From assembly GCA_023375675.1 (NCBI GenBank), contig JALQBC010000013.1, positions 558,001 through 622,000 of the forward strand: DNA of 64,000 bases. Reading direction: 5' to 3'. The notes under the pieces are model-generated. The model had not been told where the DNA came from and searched no databases. It worked only from the letters and a program-made list of their open reading frames with translations. This document shows, piece after piece, positions 39,931 through 51,250 of the stretch; positions within the stretch are counted from its first letter, which is position 1; each line of letters begins with the position of its first letter. Both the position numbers and the translations under genes were made by a program. Source of the DNA: Cytospora piceicola. Taxonomy: Eukaryota > Ascomycota > Sordariomycetes > Diaporthales > Cytosporaceae.

Positions 39931-41029
39931 CTTCCTTTTATAAGGAGTTACCGTACTTTCTGCCGAAAATACCTTTACTATAAATACCTTTAAGCCGGTA
40001 GTAATATATAAAAGGTACTTTATATCCGAGGCCGTACTTTATACTTTAATATACCTTATAAGGGTTATTTTTAATATAGCCGCTGTTAGTAAGAGCGTTA
40101 TACTATACTTATTTACGTTTATATAATTATATTAATATAGCTTTTACTATATTCTTTTTTTACGTAAAAGTATCGAGTAAGCTATTACTAAATTTATCGT
40201 TAATAGTAAAGTAGGCTATAGGCTAAGTATCCGGCCGAGCGAGGATTATAAGTATTATCTCTTTATTAGGGTTTATAGTAAGTAGATTGTCGATATATAG
40301 CTTAAGCTTTTAACTACTTACGGCTAAGAGGTATATATTAAGGTAAATATTAAGCTAGTTATTTTTTAGTTTATCGGCCTTAATATTAATAGTTATGTTA
40401 CCGATTTTTAAGAGAATTTACTTTTAAGTTAGTAAATATCTTAAAGTAAAGGACTGAGAAGTAACTTTACTATAATATAGAAAAGGTAGGCTATCGTGTC
40501 GAGCTAGATTATAAGCGCTTTATAAGACAGATGCTTTAACTTACTTATATTATTCCGATTATACGATTAAACGGCGACTTAATTAAAGTACGTTACGTTT
40601 ATACGCTTATTATAGTATTATATTTAAGTACTTAAGTAGGTATAAGTAAGGTAGTATTATTAATAAAAATAAGTAAGGTATAAGACAGATCTAGCTGTTA
40701 AATATAAAATAACTGTTTAAACTAGCTTTAACGATTATAGTTATTTAGAAAACAGGTTTAGTAAAAGATATAAAGTAAAAAGGTAAGTTAATAAGGTAAC
40801 GTATGTAAAGGTAGTAAGGTATATAGAGGTAAAAGGCTTAAAGGTCTTTAAAGACTTTTAAGTAGACGTTAAAAAGCTAGTTTTTATAGATTTATATTTT
40901 ATACCTAATTTAGATTTAAGTAAGGTATATAATATAATAGGTTTTAATAGCTTAAATTAAGATTATATATATAATACTGCTACAGTATTTATAACTTAAC
41001 TGTTTAATATAATAGTTATAACCTATATA

Positions 41030-41240
41030 AAAATACGTTACTATAATAACGTAACCGGTAGTCGAACCGGTTATATTAGCTGTATAAGAGCTATACTGCT
41101 AGCTATATTATAAATATAGTTAGTACTTAGATTTAAAACGTATATTATTATAGTTACTTATATAGTAACGCGTTATTATAATAATATAACCGGTTATTAA
41201 ACCGGTTACTTTAACTATATAAACGTTATATTAAACTATA
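41030..41240. repeat. About 135-bp direct duplication with palindromic ACCGGT motifs
   Basis: Two copies of an AACCGGT-n4-6-ACCGGTTA palindrome (41052-41075 and 41187-41210) are each followed by a similar CTATATAA-GTTATA-type stretch. A third motif follows at 41487-41510. Confidence 0.65.
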
Positions 41241-42059
41241 GTAAAATACTAACGTTTAGCGTTTTTTAATAATAAATATTATAGTTAACCTTTTTTTTAA
41301 TCTTTTAGTAAGTATAATATACTCTTTTAATATATATACTTTAATACTATTTAAATTAATTACTTATTTAATAATATCTTTTATTGCTTTTTTTATAACC
41401 TTTAACTTTACTACTCCTTTTAATACTTTTTTAAACCGTAAGTTTTTTAAAGTAAGGTTTTAATAAATTTATTATTAAACTTTATCGACCGGTTTATTAA
41501 ACGGTTATATTCTAATTAACGTTATTACTTAAAAGCCTCGGTTATATTAAAGTTTATTTAAAAGGTTATTAAAGCGAGGTATTTAGATTTAGTTATAAGA
41601 TTTCCGGGTAACCGCTGCCCGATAAATTATAAGGTTAAGTAATTAATAAGTATTATCCTTTTTCCCTTTTCTTTTTTTACTAATAATATTATAGCTCGAT
41701 CTACCGGCTATAAACGTAGTCGTTTATAACTTATAACAGAACGCTTACTTTCGTTTATAAAGTATAGGTAATAGCCGGGGTATATATTAAGTTAAAAACT
41801 TTATCGCCTTACTTATATAAATTATAGGTATTTACGTACTCGGTTTTTACCGACGGTATATAAAAGGTAATAGTCTTTTTATTAAATACTATATTAACTT
41901 AAAAAAGATAAACGGTTTAAAGATTAAGTCTTATACCGGTAATACCTACGTTAACTATATATACTATAGAAAGGCTTATTACTATCGGTAGCTTACTTTT
42001 TTCTTTAATATATTATAACCTAGTTAGGTTATATAATAAAGACCTTTTACGCTTACTTT

Positions 42060-42600
42060 TCTTATCGCTTTTATAGTAGTAGCTCTTTTTCTTACCGTAG
42101 TAAAAAAGGGCGAGGAAAGTAAAAACGGAAACAGCTAATATAAACCTTTTACGCCTTTTCTTTTTACTATCTTTATAGTAAACGAAAAAGGTAAAGACAG
42201 AAATATTATAATAAACGATAGTCTTTTCGGTAAAGATAACGAAGTTACCTTTTTAAGTAGTAAGGTCGATAATAATAAAAGTTTTATACTAGTAGATATA
42301 GTATTAGAAAAGGCCTTTAAACTTAAAGCTAAGTAGTAAATAAAAGCCGATAATAATACTTTAAAGCGCTTTAGTCGTAAGTTCGGTACCGAAATAGCTA
42401 ACGCTACTCGAAAAGAGCGGAAATAAGAGTTTAAACGTACCTATAACTCTTTCCGAAACCTTTATTTTAAGCTTATAGGCGATAAACCTATAGATCTAAA
42501 AGGGCTTTAGCTATAGGTTTAACAGCTATAGCCCCGGTTTTTATAACGTCTGTAGTACTTTACGTTTAAATGTAAAAAGGTATTTTATCGTTTAGATTAT
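42060..42600 (+). pseudogene. RIP-degraded coding relic B, family not recognised
   Basis: The plus-strand frame stays open for long stretches and gives a charged, globular-looking protein. One piece reads NEVTFLSSKVDNN, another KRFSRKFGTEIANATRKERK. The few stops are TAA/TAG at likely former Gln/Trp codons. No domain was recognised. Limits are approximate, and the call is by eye. Confidence 0.35.
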
Positions 42601-43324
42601 TTATAGTCTCGGTATATAAGAGCGTTATCTTAGAATCGTAGTAGTTTTAATAATTAAAAGAGAAAAAAACCGGTTTAGCTTACTACTCGGGTATATATAC
42701 CGATATAGCTACTTATAACTAAAAGAGAAATAACTATACTAAAAGGCTAAAGGAGCTTTATAGTAATAGCGATATTATAATTAGCTTAAATATTACAAAT
42801 AAGCTCTTTTATAGTAAATAGATTAATTATTTAGTTATTTAGTTTTAAACTTTATAATAAGTTATCGAATTTATAGACTTTTTACTTAAATTCTAACAGT
42901 AAAGATTATATAACTATATTCGGTACCGAACGGCTATTTCTTATAACCTTTAATTATAATATTAAGAGTACTAAATATAATAAAGTAGTTATAGTTACTA
43001 CGTTAAGTTAAGAATATACTTCTTATAATTAAAACTATTAATTATTCGGCCGGTTAATTAATAAGCTATAACCTTTATATAAATTTAAGATAAAATTTTT
43101 AAGTTAAAGATAGTTTATAATATATTAAATTAAAGTAAGTATTAAAACCGTTACTTTAGAATAAAACTAAGGTAGAAAAAAGTACTACCTATAATTCTAT
43201 ATTTATATATATATATAAGATTTAGGCCGCTTAAAAGGTACGACTTATCGGCTAATATTAAAAACTAGATATATTATTAGGCTTTATCTCTTTTACTTTA
43301 CCTATTATTATTATCGTTTTATAT

Positions 43325-43640
43325 AATATTAGCTTCGGCCTCCCGGGCTAAACGGAAACGATATACTAGTATTATAACGGCGGCCGTCTTTATAAAGATA
43401 TATAAAAACTTATTAATAAATTTAACCGTATCGACTATACGCTTTTAACTAAAAGTATTAAGGTCGGTTTTAGCTACTATCTTTTTAATAGCTTTACCGG
43501 CTTCGATATAGGTAATAACCTAGCTTTTTAATATCTTACCCTTCCGGATAGTCTTTATATTAAAGCCTTTAACCTTATCGTTAAAAGCGATAAAAAGGTT
43601 TTCCGGTTACTATCTATATTAACTAAGCCGTAAACCTTAT
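43325..43640 (+). pseudogene. RIP-degraded coding relic C, family not recognised
   Basis: A plus-strand frame of about 105 codons has only a handful of TAA/TAG stops. It reads ISFGLPG, then INKFNRIDYTLLTKSIKVGF and NSFTGFDIGNNLAF. It ends near the degenerate array at 43745. The family is unknown. Confidence 0.4.
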
Positions 43641-43744
43641 ATAAAGGAGACTTACTTAACAGGACTTAGTAGGTAGCTCGGCTAAGAAACTAATAGTCGG
43701 GGCTAAAGTATTTCCGGTATTAACGCTAAAGCCGAGACGTATAG

Positions 43745-44120
43745 GCTTTTTAAAGGTATACGTTCTGTCGAGCGTATAGGTCGGCCTTTTATTTATAGTC
43801 TTTTTAAAGGCGTTATTTATAGTCGTTTTAAAGGCGTTATTTATAGTTATTCCGAGGGCGTTAGTTAAGTTTTTATTCGTAATCTTTCCGAAGGTATTAG
43901 TTAAGCTATTTATAGCTATTCCGAAGTTAGTTAGGCTGTTTATAGCTATTTCGAAGTTAGTTAAGCCGTCTATAGCTATTTTAAAGGTATTAGTCGGCCT
44001 TCTGTTTATAGTTCTTAAAGCGTTAGTTAAGTTTCTATTTATAACTTTAAAGGTATTAGTTAAGTTACCGTTTATAGTTCTCCGGAAAGGGTTAATTAAA
44101 TTATCGCCTATAGCTTTATT
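43745..44120. repeat. Degenerate 36-45 bp tandem array, about nine copies
   Basis: Blocks of the form TTAGTTAAG followed by TTTATAGCTATTCCGAAG recur with drift. Read on the minus strand they give a repeated NSLTNFGIAI-like peptide; which strand was coding, if any, is unclear. Confidence 0.75.
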
Positions 44121-44531
44121 AACGATATCGATTAAGCTATACGTTTTAAACCTGTTTAAGTAGTATAACCTAGCTATATCTATAGCGGCGCGTACGATAG
44201 TAAAGAGAACATCCTTTTTCTTTATATTACTATATTTTACTTTAAAGCGTTTTTAAGTATTCTCGACTATACTATCCTTTTTAAAAGAAACGGTAAGACG
44301 GATAAAAGGGAATACTATTATATAAAGATACTATAAGACGTTTAAGTCGTAAATAGCCCGGAAGGTAATATAATTATTACGGTTATAGGTAAAGCTATTA
44401 AAGGTAAGTAAGAGGCTATAAGTCTTATTCCCTTACTTTAAGTCGCGAAGGGAGTCGGCTTAGTAGTTATAATAGCGCTTTAAAAAGGCGAGGACAAGGA
44501 GGCTTATATAAATAGCGAGGATATAAATAAA

Positions 44532-44615
44532 AAAGATATAAACAGAATAATATAAACAGAAAGATATAAACAGAAAGATATAAATAGAACGATATAGACA
44601 GAAAGATATAAATAG
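44532..44615. repeat. 14-bp satellite, six copies
   Basis: Units of the form AAAGATATAAACAG, with two or three substitutions between copies. Confidence 0.9.
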
Positions 44616-46432
44616 CTAATAAGGTTTAAAAGGTACTTAATAAGTAAAGCGAGATATATAATAGTAGATTTACACTTATATATCGTATACCATTATTTCG
44701 AAAAGCTAGGCTTACCGTTCGTAGCCGCCTTTATAATAAGATATAAGTAGTAAAAACCTGTTAAATACTTTTCCTTATAACAGCCGGTATATAAATACTA
44801 TCTTATAATAAAATAGTAGTTTATTATATACAGAAATAATAAAAGCCGACTTAAACTTATTAAGAAAGTAATAGTTTATATATATAGATATACTAGTAAT
44901 AACTTTAGCTTATAAAGTTAAACATTTAAGCTTATAATATAAGAAAGTAATAGCTATCGTATAAGGAGATATAGATAAAAGCGTATAGCTTATAGGTTTA
45001 AATATTTTACTAAGGCAGAATATTGTATACGAAGACCGGTTTTTATAATTAAGTAAAGAGCAGAACTAAAGGTTTATTAATATAAATCTTACTATCGATA
45101 ATAATATATATAGCTAATTTTAAGCTATACGATAATAAGTCGAAACACTTATTATTATTAGATACCTTTTTTTATTTATAACTTATTGCCGTACTTTTTT
45201 ATATTTAACGAGATTACCGTTAAAGGTAGTTATTATTATTAAATACCTTTTTCCTTATAATACTTTATAGCCGAGTAAACTTTCTTTTTTATACTTAGCG
45301 AAATTACCGCCGGAAGTAATTATTATTATTAAATAAGATATAAATATATAGCCGGAAAGCGTATATCTTATCGTTTATACTTAATAATACTGTAATATAG
45401 ATAAATAAGTAAACTTCCGGTAAGATTATTACCGGAAGCTTTTATAACTAAGTACTTTCGTTCTTTATATTTATAAGTTTATAGATAAAAAGACTAAAAA
45501 GTACTCGACGAGATTATATCTACTTAGTAAAATCATAGCTAAATATAAGAACTACCCGGTAAGATTATAGTTAAATATAAAATAAACTACTCGGTAAGAT
45601 TATACTTAAATATAAAATAAACTACTTAATAATATTAGATTTATTAGTAAAAAAGTATTAGATAAACAGACTATCTGGGCTATCGAAGTTTAACTTCTGT
45701 TAGTATAACGTTTTAGGTATATATATATAAATATATTAAAGTAGCGTAATATTATATCCGCTGTTTAGATTAAAAAGGTTAAAGGAAGTAGTTTCGGATA
45801 ATACGATTAAAAGACGTATTAAGTATAGTTTTTAAGGTTAACCGTTTAGTTATAATACTTAATACGATTTAGAATTACTAAACTGTAATATAGTTAGTCG
45901 GACTTATAGTAAAAACGGGTATATACTTTAAGTAGGTTTAAGACGGATATAACGATAGTGTTTAGTTTTTCTTTAGTATTACGTTTATTTAGTAGTAAGG
46001 TATTATAAGGTTAGCCGTTTATAATACTTTACTATTAAGTAACTAAGATACCGGAAGAGATATAAATCGTAGAGTTAGTATAGTTACTACCGAAAAGGCT
46101 AATATTAAAATATTTCGGGGTTAGCTGTTCGAAGTACTTTAACGTTAGTTTTTAGCAGATAAATAAAGAATAAAGAACACTTATAGCTATATAAATAAAA
46201 ACTATATAACGGTATACTTTAACGTTTTTTATATTACCTCTTTTCCGGTATATTTTTAGTATCGCTTTTTATTTTATATTTTACTGTTTTAAACTTATAT
46301 ATTATCGTTACCTTTATATTTTTTATTATTTAAGATCTTATCTTTAAAGTTTTATATCTTTTACATAGGTTTTAACTTTTATTATCTTATAGATTAATAC
46401 TAATATATCTTAAACTTATTTCTTTAAGTATA

Positions 46433-46930
46433 AAGCCGCTAACTATATTAAACGACGGTTTTATCTATAATAAAGACGTTAATAATATTACGCGGTTTTA
46501 GATTAAGCTTTTATACTTTAATACCGAGGTGTTTTATACTATCTTATATTCCGAGCAGAATAAGTTTAAAAAAGATACCTTTATTTTTTCGGATATAAAA
46601 AGAAAGTAGGTTACAGATAAAGCTTTCGACTAGCTAAGTTTCGATTACTTTATAGACTTCTTTCGGCGTAAGTTAAAAAAAGGCAAAGACGATATCCGGA
46701 AGTTTTATTATACGTATATTACCGATACTTTAAAAACTACGACTATAAAAAAGCTAACCGGTATAACCGGTATATAGGTCGGCTTTATCGATAACTTCGT
46801 TTCTTTTTACGTATTTAAGGTATAGGCCGAAAACCGTTACTATATCGTTTATAGTCTTTTATACGTTATAGACTAAAGATAGCTACTCGGTCTGTTTAAG
46901 ATTATAGTTATCTTAAAAAGCGCCGGATAA
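46433..46930 (+). pseudogene. RIP-degraded coding relic D, best preserved frame
   Basis: About 165 codons on the plus strand hold only a few stops, all TAG or TAA. The frame reads as a soluble, charged protein. Examples are SEQNKFKKDTFIFSDIKRK near 46555-46610 and FFRRKLKKGKDDIRKFYYTY near 46660-46720. GC is concentrated at third positions, as expected if only some sites were hit by RIP. I do not recognise the family. This is the best target for computational reversal of RIP or for a profile search within the element. Confidence 0.5.
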
Positions 46931-49689
46931 AGTAGTAAATAAAGATAAATTATCGTATTTGTTGTGTTTTACTAATTATTAATACTATCTATAAAATAAC
47001 CTTTAAATTAAGTAAGAAGTTTTAAATAAGTAGAAAGTAAAAGAATCTCGTTTAGCGTTATTATATATCGGTGTTTTCGTACCTTACTACTTATTTACGG
47101 TTATACTTATATATTATATTATTAGTCTTTTAAAATATATTTCCGGTATAGAAGATAATTACACTTTTTATTATAGAAAAACCCGAACTTAATAAGTTAC
47201 TTATATTAAATTATATAAAAGAGTTATAATAAACGTATATATACCTTAACAGATAAAAGTGTCTTTAGTTAAACTATAGTTTTTTAAAAGCTATATAAAA
47301 CTATTATTATCGTAGGTAGTAAAGTTAAGTATTCTGATTACTATAGTAATAAATTAAAATAACACTCGAGGTATTTCGATTTTAAAAACAGCTATAAGTA
47401 ACTATCGAATACTCCGATAGCGTTAAAAGTTAAAGGTATTTAGCTATAACGCCGGAAAATATAAAAGGCCTTTTACCCGGTATTATAACGCTATTATAAA
47501 CGACGAATAAGGCTTAATATATTAGTACCGCGAAAGGCGGCTTGATAGTACTCTTTATAAAAGGCCTTTCTTATAGCTATAGAATTTATAACGCTATATA
47601 TGTATATAATATTAATAAAAGGTTTACGGTAAGGCTATAGGCTATACCTTTATTACCGTCGACTTTTTAGTAATATAGCCTTATAAGAGATAGATTTAAC
47701 TGCTAGCTTATAATTATAATAGCGATAAAGTATTCTGTTGTATTTTTATCGGTAGCTTTTTAAAGTATTTAAGCGACTACCCGGTCGGTTTTAACGTAGA
47801 CTTTAAGACTTACGTTTTAAAGAAGCGTTAAGACTGCTATAGGAATTACTTTAAAGTTATACTTGTTTATAATATTAAACGGTCGAATAAAGTTTTTACG
47901 TAGTAAAAAAAAGTCTTTTAGTTTATATATAAAGCGAAGCAGAGGTTAAACTAATATATAGTTAAGTTAATAAACTTATAAGGCGTTGTATATAAGTATT
48001 TTAATATATACGTCTTTTTAACTTTTAAGTAAAAAGCGGTATCGCCGAAAACCTTAACGTAGAATTTTAAGCCGACGGCGTGTTTAAAGTTAGTTATACT
48101 TTATATAGTAAGTTATCTACCTTAAGGCCGGTACGGTATTAATAATATAAAGTTTTATAAGGAAGGGGATTATATTACTATATTATTTAAAGTGTTAGCT
48201 TAGTTTTCGACGGAGTATTAACTATAGAATAGGATTTAACTCGATAACTTAGTTAAGTATAAGCTGTTTATTAGGTATAACGGTAACTATTTATATTATA
48301 ACTTGTTTTATATTAATTTTAACTATTTTATTTAAAAGCTATATTATACTAACTAAAGTAAGATAAAGTATTATAACTATACCCTTTTATTACGCCGGAG
48401 TAAACTACCTATCCTGTTAATATATTTAAAGTATAAACCGCCTTATTTCCTTTAAGTACGTCGGCCTTTTCGGTATATAAGTAAGCGGCTAATATAAGAT
48501 AGTATACGGCTTTAACGACCTTCGAACGCGTTTTACTTTAAATTTAAGTGTTAAAAGAGTTTAAAGGTATGCCGGAAGGCTTAAAAACGTTACGGCCGTA
48601 GTAGTATACGTTCTTTTCGTTCGAGTATAAGCTACCGGTCTTATTCGGCGTTGCTATCGTTATAGATCTTAGCTAGTTTTATTGCTTATCGGGGATTTAA
48701 AAAAAAGTTAACCGGCTATAGCTTTTCTGTTCTTTCTATACTATTATTAAGTCTTTTATAAGAGTTTTTACCTATTAAGGTTACCTTTTCTTTTATTACG
48801 ACGATATTTTAAAAATAACCTAGCTTATTAAAGTTTAAGCCTCGGCGGTAAGGTAGAAGTAATACTTAAAGGTATCGTTTAAGCTGTTATTAAGTAATCC
48901 GACGGCTAAAAAGGTAGAATAGGTATTAAGTATAAGGTTTAGGTAGTACTATATAAAGGAATAAGATTTAAAAAGGTAGCTATAGTAGTAACGCTTTAAA
49001 GTTAATATCTATATATAACTTTTATTTATATTTTTTTAAAACTTGTAAATAAGGTAAAGCTGCTTTAAATATAAAGAAAAGAGTTTATTAGCTAGTTATT
49101 ACCGCGGCGTTAGTTTCTTATATAATATTAGATCCGAAACTATAGATTATATAAGAGGGAGATAATTAAAAGCTAGTATAGATCGATAATAAACCTTATA
49201 ATAAAGTTTAGTATAGTAAGCTACGTTTTTTCTCCTTTTAGCTTATAAATACCTTAAGTTTTTAAAGCTATTGTAATTTATAGTAAGCCGAAGGAAGTTA
49301 GGTTTTTATAAAAACTAGCCGAAGGTAAGTGTAGGTAATAGTATATATACTATATTTTTTAAACGTAGCTATATATTATATTAAATTAATAAAGTAAGGA
49401 GGAAACCGATTCGGAATTTAGTTTGTTTATATATATATAAAAGGAGTGTGTATAGGTATAAAGTATATAATTTATATTATTATTTATTAAGCTTTATTTT
49501 GTTAATAACCTTTAAAAATATTTAAAGTAAAAGTAATTACTTTATATAAAGCGTTTAAACCTATATATATATCTTAAGTATAGGTTAGTTTTAATAGATT
49601 CTACCGTAGTTAATCCTTTAGCTTTTAGTAAACGTTCTGACTTATTAGCTTATACGTTAAAGTTAGTTCTGCTTTATAAATAGTTTATT

Positions 49690-50290
49690 ACGTTAATATA
49701 AGGGGGGATATACTTTAGTTATATTCGCTATTACTTTAGTAAAGGAAGATATTATTATAACGTTGTTTAATTTAGGCTAAAAGGTTATATAGCTAAAGAT
49801 TATAGACTTAAACTACCGGCTTCTCGGTTTTTTTAAGGTAATTATTAAGGTTACTAAGCTATATACAGAGGTTTATCGCGATATACTCGAGGCTCTTATA
49901 ATAGCGGCCTAAATAGAAGAGATCGCCGTCGAGCGTAATAGTACCGAGATAATAGTAGCTTAGCTAGTTTTTAAAAACCCTTTTCTACTTTATATAGAAT
50001 ATACCGTTTACGAAAAGTAGTAGGTTATTATTTATTATCCGGTAGTAGTTATACTTTTATTTAAAGAATATCGGAAAGGTTAAAACTACTACTTTTAGGT
50101 TTAATAGACTATTTAAGGTAATAGACTAATTAGTTTTTATTAAAATATAAAGTAAAGCGACTTACTCGATCTGCTCGGTATTTTTAAATACTAGCTTTTC
50201 GAAGGAAAACTATATATCGATTAAGATAATATCGTTTTTAATTATTTAAAACGGGTTTATATTTACTATTAAGATAAAGTTAGTTTAACG
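49690..50290 (+). pseudogene. RIP-degraded coding relic E, family not recognised
   Basis: A plus-strand frame of about 200 codons includes VKEDIIITLFNLG, then YRDILEALIIAA-stop-IEEIAVERN near 49875-49945. Stops are TAA/TAG only. It precedes two repeat blocks (50335 and 50653) that also keep a three-base period, so the three may be parts of one former gene; a frame change near 50290 argues for caution. Confidence 0.45.
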
Positions 50291-50334
50291 AATTTATTTT
50301 GCTTAGTATTTATATACTATGTAGCGCTTATTCT

Positions 50335-50490
50335 ATAAACGCCGATATTTTATTGTTTTTAATCGAGTTTATAAACGTCGATATTTTATTATTTTTAGTC
50401 GAGTTTATAAACGTCGATATCTTATCGTTTTTAGCCGAGTTTATAAACGTTAATATTTTATTATCTTTAGCCGAGTTTATAAATGTTAAT
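50335..50490 (+). repeat. 36-bp tandem repeat, four copies, open frame
   Basis: Copies start at 50335, 50371, 50407 and 50443, with a partial one at 50479. The frame stays open (50299-50529) and encodes INVDILLFLVEF-type 12-residue units. Confidence 0.9.
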
Positions 50491-50652
50491 TTTACTATAA
50501 GTAAGTTATATTTAGCTATTTCGATATAGAGTTTTTATAAGGAATAATTTATTTACGTAAGTACCGGTAAGGTAAAACTATACTTTAGTTTTAAGTCGAA
50601 GAACCTGTTAAAGATAGATATTTTTACGATTTCTTTATAAAGCTCTTTTAAT

Positions 50653-51250
50653 AGAAAAAGTATAAAAGGCTAAGTTAAAGCTTTACTAACAGAGGTATAA
50701 GAAGTAAGCTTTTTTACTTTTATTAAAGAAAGGGTAAAAGGCTAAGCTAAAGCTCTTTTAGTAGAGGTATAGAAGGTAAGCTTTTCTGCTTTTATTAAAA
50801 AAAAGGTAAAAGGCTAAGCTAAGGCTTTTTTAGTAAAGGTATAGGAGGTAAGCTCTTTTATCTTTATTAAAGAAAGGGTAAAAGGTTAAGTTAAGGCTTT
50901 TTTAATAAAGGTATAAAAAGCAAGCTCTTCTACCTTTATTAAAAAAGAGGTAAGAGGCTAAGTTAAGGCTTTTTTAGTAAAGGTATAAAAAGCAAGCTCT
51001 TTTACTTTTATTAAAGAAAAGGTAAAAGGCTAAGTTAAGGCTTCTTTAATAAAGGTATAAGAGGTAAGCTCTTTTACTTTTATTAGAAAAAAGGTAAAAA
51101 GCTAAGCTAAAGCTTTTTTAGCAGAGAAGATATAAGAGATAAGCTCTTCTACCTTTACTAAAAAAGATATAAAAGGCTAAGCTAAAGCTTTTTTAGTAAA
51201 GAAGGTATAAAAGACGAGCTCTTTTAGCAGAGAAGGTATAAAAAGCTAAG
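50653..51250 (+). repeat. 72-bp tandem repeat, about eight copies, former 24-residue protein repeat
   Basis: Units near 50653, 50725, 50797 and onward keep exactly 72 bp, except for a 3-bp insertion in late copies. In one plus frame each unit reads FIKERVKG-stop-AKALLVEV-stop-EVS with small changes. The stops stand at the same places in most units, as expected if Gln codons were converted everywhere. A former repeat protein is a fair inference; its role is unknown. Confidence 0.8.

Noticed and set aside
48300..48800. Possible reverse transcriptase signature (FFYYDDI in one frame)
   Set aside because: The surrounding residues do not match any reverse transcriptase block, and YDD-like strings are easy to get in this composition.
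49715..49800. Zinc-knuckle-like GYIAKDY (possibly once GHIAKDC) suggesting a retroelement Gag
   Set aside because: The upstream Cys pair does not have the right spacing even if RIP changes are allowed for, and another frame in the same place reads better as protein.
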